Source of the DNA: Roseiarcus sp963820795 | Lineage (GTDB): Bacteria > Pseudomonadota > Alphaproteobacteria > Rhizobiales > Beijerinckiaceae | DNA: 64,000 nucleotides | NCBI GenBank assembly: GCA_963820795.1 | Contig: CAWGBJ010000005.1 | Location: 137,657-201,656, forward strand | Direction of reading: 5' to 3' | Shown here: piece after piece, positions 1 to 10,200 of the stretch | Layout of the letters: every line of letters begins with the position of its first letter | Position numbering within the stretch: the first letter of the stretch is position 1 | Made by a program: the position numbers and the translations under genes | Notes under the pieces: model-generated | What the model was told of the DNA's origin: nothing | What the model saw: only the letters and a program-made list of their open reading frames with translations | Database searches by the model: none

Positions 1-1080
1 TCGGTCACGTCGGCGTCGGGAGAACGGGACCAGCTCCAGATTGATCCGTCGCACGGAGGTGTCGGTCACCGCGCGGCGATGGGCGCCATTCTCGGCTGGC
101 TGGGCAGGGAGGACTACGACAAGTCCGTTAAAGCCGTCGGCCATCGCGTCGTGCACGGCGGCCCGGATCTCGTCCAGCCGATGGCGATCGACGCCGAGGC
201 GCTGGCCAAGCTGAAGCGGCTGATCCCGCTCGCGCCGCTGCACCAACCGCACAACATCGCCGGCATCGAGGCGGCGATGCAGGCCTTTCCCGGTACGCCG
301 CAGGTCGCCTGTTTCGACACCGCCTTCCACCGCAGCCATCCGTTCGTTTCGGACACCTTCGCGCTGCCGCGTTCCTATTACGACGAGGGCGTCCGCCGGT
401 ACGGCTTTCACGGGCTCTCCTACGAGTACATTGTGGAGACGCTGCGGGGCATCGCGCCGCAGCTCGCGCGCGAGGACGTGGTCATCGCGCATCTCGGCAA
501 CGGCGCCTCGATGTGCGCCGTGCACGACGGGCGCTCGATCGCCTCGACCATGGGCTTCACCGCCCTCGACGGGCTGCCGATGGGCACCCGCTGCGGTCAG
601 CTCGATCCCGGCGTTGTTCTCTATCTGATGGCCGAGAAGAAAATGACCGCCAAGGAGATTTCCGATCTCCTCTACAAGGAATCCGGTCTCAAGGGCATGT
701 CGGGCATCTCCCAGGACATGCGCGAGCTCGAAGCTTCCGACAGCCCGGCGGCGCGCGACGCGATCGCCTATTTTGTCGAGCGCATCCGGCGCGAACTCGC
801 CGGACTCGCGGCGACGGTCGACGGCATCGAAGCCATCGTCTTCACCGGCGGCATCGGCGAGCATTCTTGGCGGGTGAGGGAAGCGGTGCTCGCGCGCATG
901 GAGTGGATGGGAATCGAGATCGACGTCGAGGCCAATCGGGCCAGCGCCCAGATCATCAGCGCCCGATCGTCGCCGACCATCGTCTTCGTCATCCCGACCG
1001 ACGAGGAGCGCAAGATCGCCGAACACACGGTGGCGACCGCGCGGATCGGCGAGAACAATGCCGGAAAGGCCTCGGCCTGA
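1..1080 (+). CDS. ackA: acetate kinase, 5'-partial
   Basis: Acetate kinase interconverts acetate + ATP and acetyl phosphate + ADP in the cytoplasm, usually paired with phosphotransacetylase. The reading frame is open to the window edge, so the amino end (about 40-70 residues carrying the NCGSSS-type phosphate loop) lies outside; the first ATG in view (79) is internal to the family alignment. Visible family motifs are GHRVVHGG (138-161), HLGNGASMC near 493, GLPMGTRCGQLDP near 570, SGLKGMSG near 684 and FTGGIGEHS near 841. The visible part is 360 codons against roughly 400 for the family. It ends with TGA at 1078-1080. The next gene follows at 50 bp on the same strand. Confidence 0.93.
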   Translation, partial: SVTSASGERDQLQIDPSHGGVGHRAAMGAILGWLGREDYDKSVKAVGHRVVHGGPDLVQPMAIDAEALAKLKRLIPLAPLHQPHNIAGIEAAMQAFPGTPQVACFDTAFHRSHPFVSDTFALPRSYYDEGVRRYGFHGLSYEYIVETLRGIAPQLAREDVVIAHLGNGASMCAVHDGRSIASTMGFTALDGLPMGTRCGQLDPGVVLYLMAEKKMTAKEISDLLYKESGLKGMSGISQDMRELEASDSPAARDAIAYFVERIRRELAGLAATVDGIEAIVFTGGIGEHSWRVREAVLARMEWMGIEIDVEANRASAQIISARSSPTIVFVIPTDEERKIAEHTVATARIGENNAGKASA

Positions 1081-1130
1081 AGAGTGATGCATGGTCTTGG
1101 TGCGGATTGGCGGCAATCTGGAGGAAAGCG

Positions 1131-1517
1131 ATGAAAACTCGATTTGCGGCGGCGCTCGCTTTGCTGGCCGGAGCCGCCATTGGCGCTGTCGCCGTTCAGA
1201 GCCTCCACGCGGCGGCCACCCCGCCCGCCTTTGTTGTAACCGAGATCGATATCGCTAATTTGGCTGCCTACCAAAAGGACTACGTCCCGCTGGCCCAGGC
1301 CTCGGTAAAGGCGTCGGGCGGCCGCCTCGTCGCCGCCGGGCAAAAGATCGTCGCGCTCGAAGGAGCGCCGCCAGGCACGCGCGTGGCCATCAACCAGTTC
1401 GACAGCCTCGAAGCGGTCCAGGCATGGCGCAATTCAGCACAGTACAAGGAAGCGCGGAAGATCGGCGACAAGTACGGGAAATTCCGTGCTTTCGCCATTG
1501 AAGGCCTTCCTCAATAG
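1131..1517 (+). CDS. DUF1330 family exported protein
   Basis: A 128-residue protein. The ATG at 1131 follows the ribosome-binding sequence GGAGG (1121-1125 region). Residues 1-30 form a signal peptide with a hydrophobic core and an AXA-type cleavage site (LHAAA). The remainder matches the DUF1330 ferredoxin-like dimeric barrel: an opening FVVTEIDI strand, a central R-V-AINQFDS strand, and the A-QAWRNSAQYKEARKIG helix that typifies the family. The biochemical role of DUF1330 is not established. The hairpin at 1516-1541 terminates it against the convergent TfoX gene. Confidence 0.82.
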   Translation: MKTRFAAALALLAGAAIGAVAVQSLHAAATPPAFVVTEIDIANLAAYQKDYVPLAQASVKASGGRLVAAGQKIVALEGAPPGTRVAINQFDSLEAVQAWRNSAQYKEARKIGDKYGKFRAFAIEGLPQ

Positions 1518-1541
1518 CGCCGGGACAAGAGGCGCTTTTTA
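1516..1541. terminator. bidirectional-type intrinsic terminator
   Basis: A perfect 6-bp stem AGCGCC (1516-1521) / GGCGCT (1531-1536) with a 9-base loop is followed directly by TTTT(T). It lies between the stop of the DUF1330 gene (1517) and the stop of the convergent TfoX gene (1539), as expected for a shared terminator. The U-tract is on the plus strand. Confidence 0.7.
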
Positions 1542-1886
1542 TTTCCGCTTGCGCTTCGCCTTCGACGCTTTCGGCGGCAGCGTCTGGACAAATTCCAGCG
1601 CCCGCTGCAGCCACGCCCTGACCGCCGCCTCCGAGTCGAGGTCGGCGTAGACGTAGTCCTCCATGATGCGGCCGCGCATCTCCATCGGCCGTATCCCGGG
1701 CGCCCTCAGCGCCTCGCGCTGCTGTTCCTTGCCGATGCGCAACAGGAGGCCGCGCTCCGATGCGCCGGCAATGAGGTTGCCGTTGACCATGAAGCCGACC
1801 CCGCCGAACATCTTCATCTCGCTGATCCCCTCGACGCCCTGAAGGGCGGCCCGGACCTGGGCGGCGAGGTCGGTCTCGGCGGTCAT
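1539..1886 (-). CDS. TfoX/Sxy N-terminal domain protein
   Basis: A 115-residue single-domain protein matching the TfoX N-terminal domain: the MKMFGGVGFMVNGN block (residues about 24-37) followed by the LLLRIG strand and a MRGRIMEDYVYAD segment. In gammaproteobacteria TfoX controls competence genes. Alphaproteobacterial stand-alone versions such as this lack the TfoX C-terminal domain and have no proven role, so regulation of competence should not be assumed. The tail (KASKAKRKRK) is strongly basic. It lies 18 bp downstream of the radical SAM gene on the same strand and is probably cotranscribed with it. Confidence 0.85.
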   Translation of the reverse strand: MTAETDLAAQVRAALQGVEGISEMKMFGGVGFMVNGNLIAGASERGLLLRIGKEQQREALRAPGIRPMEMRGRIMEDYVYADLDSEAAVRAWLQRALEFVQTLPPKASKAKRKRK

Positions 1887-1904
1887 GGGGCGCGGGGCTC
1901 TCGG

Positions 1905-3674
1905 CTACGCCTCGGCGGCGTGCGCCTGCGCCTGCCGGCGACGCTCGGCCTGGCGGCGCGCCTTGTCGACGGCGGCGCGGGCGGAGTCGTTCAGCGCGAA
2001 CATTTCCAGCGCTTCTTCTTCCGCGTCGATCACCGGCGAGATGGCGAAGTCGGTATAGGCGCTCGCGGCGGGATCCGCCTGGATGCGGTAGCGGGCGCGC
2101 ACGTGCTTCAGAGCGTAGAGGCCGAACCGGGCGTATTTCACCGCGGTCCGCCAGACGTGGGTCGGATAGAAGATCGCGGCGGGGACACGCGGCAGCTCCG
2201 GGCGCCGCTGGCGCCGGTCTTTGCGGCGCAAATAGCCGCATTGCTGCGGGTGGACGCCCTCGAAGTTCATCGCGCCATAGATCTGCAGAACGCCGCGCAG
2301 CAGGCGCACCGGATTGATGCCGTAGGCGAGGTTCCGCCGCATCATCCGCTCGACGTGCGCGTCGCTGTAATACCAGTTCCAGGCGTCCCAGTAGGTCTGC
2401 TGCCACTCGTCCCGGCTCATGCGCGGATGTTCGACAGTGGCGGTCTCGAGATCGTATTTGTTGAGGTCGGGGTCCATCCAGACCCCTTTCTCATGAAACT
2501 TCTGATGGTCTTCCGACCCCGGCAGCGGCGTCAGCATGGTGAATTCCAGGAGATCGACCGGCAATTCCTTCTGCACGATCTCGATGTCGCGCCTGACGCT
2601 CGCCGGCGTGTCGCCGGCCAGGCCAATGATGAAGCCGGCATAGGTGATCATGCCGGCCTGTTTCCACGCCTGGAACATCTTCCGGTATTCGGTGATCCGG
2701 TTCTGGTTCTTCTTCATCTGGACGAGATTGTCCGGGTTGATGCTCTCGAGTCCGATGAAGGCGTAGCGGCAGCCGGCGCGGGCCGCCTTTTCGATGAAGC
2801 CGGGAATCTTGTGCGCCAGCGTGTCGACCTGGATCAGGAAGCTGATCTTCAGCCCGTCGCGTTCGCGCAGTTGGATCAGCCGGTCGAAGATCGCCTCCCA
2901 GTTGCGGTTGCGGGCGAAATTGTCGTCGGTGATGAAGAACCGCGAGATGCCCTGCGCCGCGTTCTGCCGGACGATGCGCTCGATGTCGTCGCCGCTGCGA
3001 TAGCGCGACTTGCGCCCCTGCACGTTGATGATGGTGCAGAACGAGCATTGGAACGGGCAGCCGCGGCCGGCGTCGAACGACGACAGCACGCCGTCGTAGC
3101 GGCGGACGAGCCGGCGCGGCAGATAGGGGATGGTCACGCCCTGCAGGTTCGGCAGGTCGTCCATCAGGTTGGTGACCGGCTTCGCCGTCCCGACGCGCAC
3201 GTCCTTGAGGAAGCTCTCGAAATGCTCTTCCGCTTCGCCCGCGTAGAGCAGGATGCCGAGATCGACCGCCTCTTTCAGTTCCGGCGTCAGCTCCTTCAGC
3301 ATCGCCATGCAGCCGCTGACATGGAAGCCGCCGATTGCGACTGTGACCCCTAGCCGGCGAAACTGCCGCGCGATCGCCATGGCGCGCGGGAACTGGTTCG
3401 ACTGGACGCCGACCAGGCAGACCATGCCGGAGTGCCCCGGCCGCTGGATGCGCCCGGCGATGCGCCCGACCGGAATCTTCGTGTTCATTTCGTCGTAGGC
3501 GTCGACCTCGATCTTGACGTCCTCGCCGAGAACTTTCCGCTCGGCGCAATCCTCAGCGATGGCATAGAGCGAAGCCATGGAATTGGAAGGAATCCAGGCC
3601 TTCCACCACTGGATCACATAGCCGTCCTTGTCGTAATGGGACGGTTTCACAATCTCGATATGGAATGTCGTCAT
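1905..3674 (-). CDS. B12-binding radical SAM protein
   Basis: A 589-residue enzyme with a cobalamin-binding-like Rossmann domain (about residues 60-190, containing IGGFHVSGC) followed by a radical SAM core. The [4Fe-4S]-binding motif is C-P-F-Q-C-S-F-C with cysteines at 206, 210 and 213 (CxxxCxxC), preceded by the GRG turn. The core continues with FITDDNFARN and YAFIGLES strands typical of the BchE/HpnP-like class. The C-terminal 150 residues are helical and basic. Family members carry out radical methylations and cyclisations, for example in hopanoid or bacteriochlorophyll biosynthesis, but nothing here fixes the substrate. The start is the ATG at 3674; the stop is 18 bp before the TfoX gene. 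Confidence 0.88.
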   Translation of the reverse strand: MTTFHIEIVKPSHYDKDGYVIQWWKAWIPSNSMASLYAIAEDCAERKVLGEDVKIEVDAYDEMNTKIPVGRIAGRIQRPGHSGMVCLVGVQSNQFPRAMAIARQFRRLGVTVAIGGFHVSGCMAMLKELTPELKEAVDLGILLYAGEAEEHFESFLKDVRVGTAKPVTNLMDDLPNLQGVTIPYLPRRLVRRYDGVLSSFDAGRGCPFQCSFCTIINVQGRKSRYRSGDDIERIVRQNAAQGISRFFITDDNFARNRNWEAIFDRLIQLRERDGLKISFLIQVDTLAHKIPGFIEKAARAGCRYAFIGLESINPDNLVQMKKNQNRITEYRKMFQAWKQAGMITYAGFIIGLAGDTPASVRRDIEIVQKELPVDLLEFTMLTPLPGSEDHQKFHEKGVWMDPDLNKYDLETATVEHPRMSRDEWQQTYWDAWNWYYSDAHVERMMRRNLAYGINPVRLLRGVLQIYGAMNFEGVHPQQCGYLRRKDRRQRRPELPRVPAAIFYPTHVWRTAVKYARFGLYALKHVRARYRIQADPAASAYTDFAISPVIDAEEEALEMFALNDSARAAVDKARRQAERRRQAQAHAAEA

Positions 3675-4260
3675 TGCGCCCCGCCGGCCGGCCGCCGTCG
3701 CCGCCCTTTAGCCTCATTTGACCGTCGCCGCAAACGGGAATCGCGTCAACCCGCGTCAACCCTATTCATCATGTCGACTTTCCGCATTTCTGCCGGCGCC
3801 CGCCCACCATGGGAAAGGCGGCCGAAGGCGTGGCTTCCGTCTCCCTCGCGCGTAGCAATGACCTCGCCGCCGACGCGGAATCGGCAACTGCGATCGGGCC
3901 AACAGGATCACGAGCCGATCAGCTTGACCGGTGCGGCCGACGGGGACATTTGTCGCAAGCCTTTGACCTGCGAATCGAACGGATACGGTTGAAAAGAAAC
4001 TAGAAAAACGACGAGTCGCCAAAGTCTCGATTTCGCGCAACTGCTTTTTTTACCTCTCTCGGGAACACGTCCTCTCATATGCGCATTGAGTGGAGGGTTG
4101 GAGTGGCCAACCGGGGAAAGGGGCGGGAGTGGGTCATATTGGTGGCGCCGATGGCCGGTCGCGGTCGGACCTGGCTGAAAGCTCCCGTTCCAAGCGTTAT
4201 GAGCCGCCAGCCGATCCTGGACGCTGATCCCCTTATCGCTGGACCAAGGAAGGGCCTCGA
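3675..4260. other. intergenic region, no gene supported
   Basis: About 585 bases between the divergent radical SAM gene and the large kinase. Short frames on both strands have no recognisable protein features and no convincing ribosome-binding sites. The kinase start is preceded by AAGGAAGGG (about 4246-4254). The stretch around 3990-4080 is AT-richer with a T-run (4046-4051) and could hold promoters, but no clear -35/-10 pair was seen. Confidence 0.5.
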
Positions 4261-7200
4261 ATGGACACGAACGAGCTCGCGACCGCGCCAACGAAGGCCA
4301 GAGGCGCTCGAATCAACGGTGGCTCCTCCCGCACGAAAATCGATCAGAGGTACTTGCACTCTCTCCTACAGGCCCTGCAAGCCGTCCGCGCCGGGGACTT
4401 TTCGGCGCGTCTGCCGACCGATCAGATTGGCCTCCCAGGCAAGATTGGCGACGCCTTCAACGACATTGTTTCAGCAAATGAGCGCATGGCGCACGAGCTC
4501 GAACGCGTCGGCCAAATCGTCGGAAGGGAGGGCAAGACGCGTAAGCGCGTTCAGCTCGGCGTCACCGCTGGCGCGTGGGGCGAAATGGAGGGCTCCGTCA
4601 ACTCGTTAATCGACGATCTCTTGTGGCCGACGGCGGCCGTCACCCACGCTGTGACTGCGGTGGCGCAGGGCGATCTCCAACGAACGGTTCCGCTCGACGT
4701 GGATGGGCGCCTGCTTCAGGGCGAGTTCCTCCGCTCAGCAAAGATCGTCAATGCGATGATCAAACAGCTCAGCGTCTTCACCTCTGAAGTGACTCGCGTC
4801 GCTCGTGAGGTCGGCACCGACGGAAAACTCGGCGGCCAAGCGCAAGTGCGCGAGGTCACTGGCGTCTGGAGGGATCTCACCGAAAGCGTCAACTCGATGG
4901 CGAGCAACCTGACCGGTCAAGTTCGAAACATCGCAGAAGTGACGATCGCGGTCGCGAATGGCGACCTCTCCAAGAAAATTACCGTCGACGTCCGGGGCGA
5001 AATTCTTCAGCTGAAAGAGGCCATCAATACGATGGTCGACCAGCTTCGATCGTTTGCCTCTGAAGTGACCCGAGTCGCTCGGGAGGTGGGAACCGAGGGC
5101 AAGCTCGGCGGGCAAGCGCTCGTGCCCGGGGTCGCCGGCACGTGGAAAGATCTGACGGACAGTGTCAACGCCATGTGCGGCAATCTGACAGATCAGGTTC
5201 GGAATATCGCGCAAGTCACGACTGCGGTGGCGCGCGGCGATCTTTCGCGCAAGATCACGGTGGACGTGCGGGGTGAGATTCTCGAGTTGAAGGACACCAT
5301 CAACACCATGGTGGATCAGCTCAATGGGTTTGCTTCTGAAGTTACCCGCGTTGCGCGCGAAGTCGGAACTGAAGGCCGACTCGGCGGACAGGCTCAGGTG
5401 CTGGGCGTTGCTGGTACGTGGAAGGATTTAACCGATAGCGTCAACTCGATGGCCGGCAATCTGACCGCCCAGGTTCGCAATATCGCCGAGGTGGCGACAG
5501 CAATCGCCGGCGGAGATCTGTCCAAGAAGATCACCGTCAACGTCAGCGGCGAGATCTTGCAGTTGAAAGAGACCATCAACACGATGGTCGACCAGCTCAA
5601 CCGCTTTGCGGGCGAGGTGACGCGCGTCGCGCGGGAAGTCGGAACCGAGGGCCGGCTGGGCGGCCAGGCCAACGTCATGGGCGTGGCGGGCACGTGGAAG
5701 GATCTCACGGAGAGCGTCAACTCGATGGCGTCGAACCTGACGGCGCAGGTGCGCAATATTGCCGAAGTTTCGACGGCGATCGCCGGCGGAGACCTGTCCA
5801 AGAAGATCACCGTCAACGTCAGCGGCGAAATCCTGCAGTTGAAAGAGACCATCAACACGATGGTCGACCAGCTCAACGCCTTCGCTGGCGAAGTCACGCG
5901 CGTGGCGCGCGAGGTCGGTACGGATGGACGGCTCGGCGGTCAGGCGCAAGTGCCTGGCGTCGCAGGCACGTGGAAGGACCTCACGGACGGGGTGAATTCC
6001 ATGGCGTCCAATCTGACCGGCCAAGTGCGCAACATTGCCCAGGTTGCGACTGCGGTCGCACGCGGCGACCTATCACGCAAAATCACCGTGGACGTCCGCG
6101 GCGAAATTCTCGAGCTGAAGGATACGATCAACACGATGGTCGACCAGCTCAACGCGTTTGCAGGCGAAGTGACCCGTGTGGCGCGCGAGGTCGGCACGGA
6201 AGGGCGGCTCGGGGGCCAGGCGCAGGTCCCTGGCGTGGCCGGCACATGGAAGGACCTGACCGATAGCGTCAATTCAATGGCGGGGAATCTTACCGGACAA
6301 GTTCGCAACATTGCGGAAGTCGCGACTGCGATCGCCAACGGAGATCTCTCTCGCAAGATTACCGTCGATGTGCGGGGCGAGATCCTTCAACTCAAGGAAA
6401 CGCTCAATACGATGGTTGACCAGCTCAATCGCTTCGCCGGCGAGGTCACCCGGGTCGCCCGCGAGGTCGGAACGGAAGGGCGGCTCGGCGGGCAGGCGCA
6501 GGTGCCGGGGGTCGCCGGAACATGGAAAGACTTGACTGACAACGTCAACTCGATGGCCGGCAACCTCACCGCTCAGGTTCGCAACATCGCCGAGGTCACC
6601 ACGGCAGTCGCCCGCGGCGACCTTTCGCGCAAGATCACCGTCGATGTGAAGGGCGAGATACTCGAGCTGAAGAACACAATCAACACGATGGTCGACCAGC
6701 TCAATGCCTTTGCCTCCGAGGTCACCCGTGTCGCCCGCGAAGTGGGGACGGAAGGAAAGCTCGGCGGCCAAGCCGTGGTGCCCGAAGTCGCCGGCACGTG
6801 GAAAGACTTGACCGACAACGTCAATTTCATGGCTTCGAACTTGACTGGACAAGTTCGCAACATCGCTGAGGTCGCCACGGCTATCGCCAATGGCGACCTC
6901 TCGAAGAAGATCACAGTCGATGTCCGGGGAGAAATTCTGCTGCTCAAAGAGACGCTGAACACCATGGTGGAGCAACTACGCTCCTTCGCCGCCGAGGTGA
7001 CGAGAGTGGCTAGGGAGGTGGGGACTGAAGGAAAGCTCGGCGGACAGGCTCTGGTGCCAGGAGTCGGCGGCACGTGGAAGGATCTGACCGACAACGTCAA
7101 CCTCTTGGCCGCAAACTTGACCACGCAGGTTCGAAATATTGCGGAGGTGACAACGGCAGTGGCGCGCGGCGATCTCTCCCGCAAGATTACGGTCGACGTG

Positions 7201-10200
7201 AAAGGCGAAATCCTGGAGCTGAAGAACACGATCAACACGATGGTCGACCAGCTGAACGCCTTCGCCTCCGAAGTGACTCGAGTGGCGCGCGAGGTCGGCA
7301 CGGAGGGAAAGCTGGGCGGCCAGGCTGCCGTCCCAGGAGTAGCAGGCACGTGGAAAGACCTGACGGATACCGTCAACGTCATGGCCGCGAACCTCACGGA
7401 GCAGGTCCGCGGCATCGTCAAGGTGGTCACAGCGGTCGCGGATGGCGACCTCAAGCAGAACCTGACGGTCAAGTCGAAGGGAGAGGTGGCCGCGTTGGCC
7501 GAGACGATCAACAACATGACCGACACGCTCGCGACCTTCGCCGACCAGGTCACGACAGTCGCTCGGGAGGTCGGCGTTGAAGGCCGGCTCGGCGGTCAGG
7601 CGAATGTCCCGGGAGCCGCCGGCACCTGGAAGGACCTCACGGGCAACGTCAATCTCCTTGCAGCAAATTTGACCACGCAAGTCCGCGCGATCGCGGAAGT
7701 CGCGACCGCGGTGACGAAAGGCGACCTGACTCGGTCCATCCAGGTCAACGCCCGCGGCGAGGTGGCGGAGCTCAAGGACAACATCAATACGATGATCGAT
7801 AACTTGCGCTTGACCACCGAGCGCAACACCGAGCAGGACTGGCTGAAAACGAACCTCGCCAAACTCACCAACATGTTGCAGGGCCAGCGCGATCTGACTT
7901 CGGTCGGTCGAATGCTGCTTTCCGAATTGGCGCCTTTGGTGACCGCCCAGAACGGCGTCATCTACCTGGTCGGAACCGAAGATTCGCGGGTGCTCAGGCT
8001 TCTGTCATCATACGCGGACGCGCGATCCGACGGGCATCCGCCGACGCTTCAGCTGGGGGAGGGTCTCATCGGACAATGCGCTTTCGACGCCAAGCCGATC
8101 CTGATCTCCCGGGTTCCGTCAAACGTCGTTCCGATCCGGACCGGCATGTTTGAAATGAAGCCAACAAATCTGATCATCCTGCCCGTGTTGTTCGAAGGCC
8201 AGGTGAAGGCGGTAATCGAGCTTGCCTCAGTCTCCACCTTCACCGACCTGCAAAAGACCTTCCTCGATCAACTGACGGCCGGCATCGGCATCGTCTTGAA
8301 CAGCATCGAGGCCACGATGCAGACCGAGGGGTTGCTAAAGCAGTCGCAGCAACTGGCGACCGAATTGCAGACTCAACAGAAGGAGCTGCAGCTGACCAAT
8401 GAGGAGCTCGAACAGAAGGCCCAAGAACTCGCCGAGCAGAACGCCGAGGTCGAACGCAAAAACGACGAGATCGAGCAGGCGCGCCGCGCGCTTGAGGAGA
8501 AGGCGACCGAACTTGCGCTGACCTCGAAGTACAAGTCCGAATTTCTCGCCAACATGTCGCACGAACTTCGCACGCCGCTGAACAGCATTCTGATCCTAGG
8601 CCAGCAGCTCACGGACAACCCCGACGGCAACCTAACGCCGCGACAGGTCGAGTTCGCGCGCACGATTCATGGCGCGGGCAGCGACCTCTTGAACCTGATC
8701 AGCGACATTCTCGACTTGTCGAAAATTGAATCCGGCACCGTGTCGGTGGAGGCGGAGGATATCGCGCTCAGCCTGCTTCAGGAAACCGTCACGCGTCCGT
8801 TCCGTCACGAGGCGGAACGGCGGGGCCTCTCATTCGAGGTCGCAATCGACCGTGACTTGCGCAGCATCACCACCGACTCGAAGCGGCTGCAGCAGGTTCT
8901 GAAGAACCTGCTCTCCAACGCGATCAAGTTCACCGAACACGGCGGCGTGCGAATGCGGGTCTCGCGAGCGATCTCCGGCTGGACGCCAACGCATCCGGTG
9001 CTGTCGACCGCCGGCAGCGTAATCGCGTTCGAGGTGACCGACAGCGGGATTGGGATCCTTCCCGAGAAGCAACGCATCATCTTTGAGGCCTTCCAACAGG
9101 CAGACGCGAGCACGAACCGGCGCTACGGCGGAACCGGTCTCGGGCTGGCGATCAGCCGCGAGCTTTCGAATCTTCTGGGCGGCGAGATCCAACTGCGCAG
9201 CAAGGTCGGCGAAGGCAGCACATTTACGCTGTACCTTCCGGAAACCTATGCGGGTCCCACCCGGGTGCTGGCCAAAGCTGCGGCCGAGGTGCGCACGGAA
9301 CCGCGAACCGACCTGCGCGTCCCGGTGCGTTCGGAAGAGGCGGCGCCGCAGCCTGTCGACGACCGAGCGAATCTCGTGCCGGATGACCCCGTGCTGCTGA
9401 TCGTTGAGGACGATCCGCACTATTCGCGGATCGTAATGGATCTAGCGCGCGACGTAGGCCTCAAGGTTTTGGTGGCTGCGCGCGGCGCCGAGGCGCTGGC
9501 GCTCGCGCGGGAATTCCGGCCACTGGCCATTTCGCTGGACGTGTTCTTGCCGGACATGCTGGGTTGGGCGGTGCTGAGCCAGCTGAAGCAGGATCCCACC
9601 ACTCGGCACATTCCGGTGCAGATCATTACTCTCGATGAGGATTGGCAGCACGGACTGGCGGGCGGCGCTTTTGCATTTGTCAACAAGCCGACGACGATTG
9701 AGAGACTGAAGAAGTCGATCGCGCGACTGACGGACTATGCTCGATCGCCGCAGAAGCGGCTTCTGGTCGTCGAGGACGATCCGGCGGAGCTGCTCGGGAT
9801 AACCGAACTGCTCGGTCACGACGACATCGAAGTCCTCACCGCTGAGAAGGGGCATGACGCGCTGGCGATCTTGCGAGAGCAATCAGCCGATTGCGTTGTT
9901 CTGGACCTCAAGCTGCCGGATATGTCCGGATTCGAGCTTTTGGAGCATATTCGCGAGGATGAAGCGCTGGCTCAGGTGCCGGTTGTGGTGTTCACCGGAC
10001 GCGAGCTGTCGCCGGAGGAAGACGCGCAGTTGCACACGATGGCGCGAAGCGTTGTCGTGAAGGGGGTCGAGTTGCCAGAGAGGCTGCTCGATGAAACGGC
10101 GTTATTCCTGCATCGGGTTGTCACGGACTTGCCGCCAGACAAGCAGCGCATGCTGGAACGGTTGCGCAATTCCGACGAAAATCTGCATGGCCGCAAGGCG

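Noticed and set aside
1920..3353. A 477-codon plus-strand frame opposite the radical SAM gene
   Set aside because: Low-complexity Asp/Arg/Val-rich translation antisense to a clear enzyme; no independent evidence.
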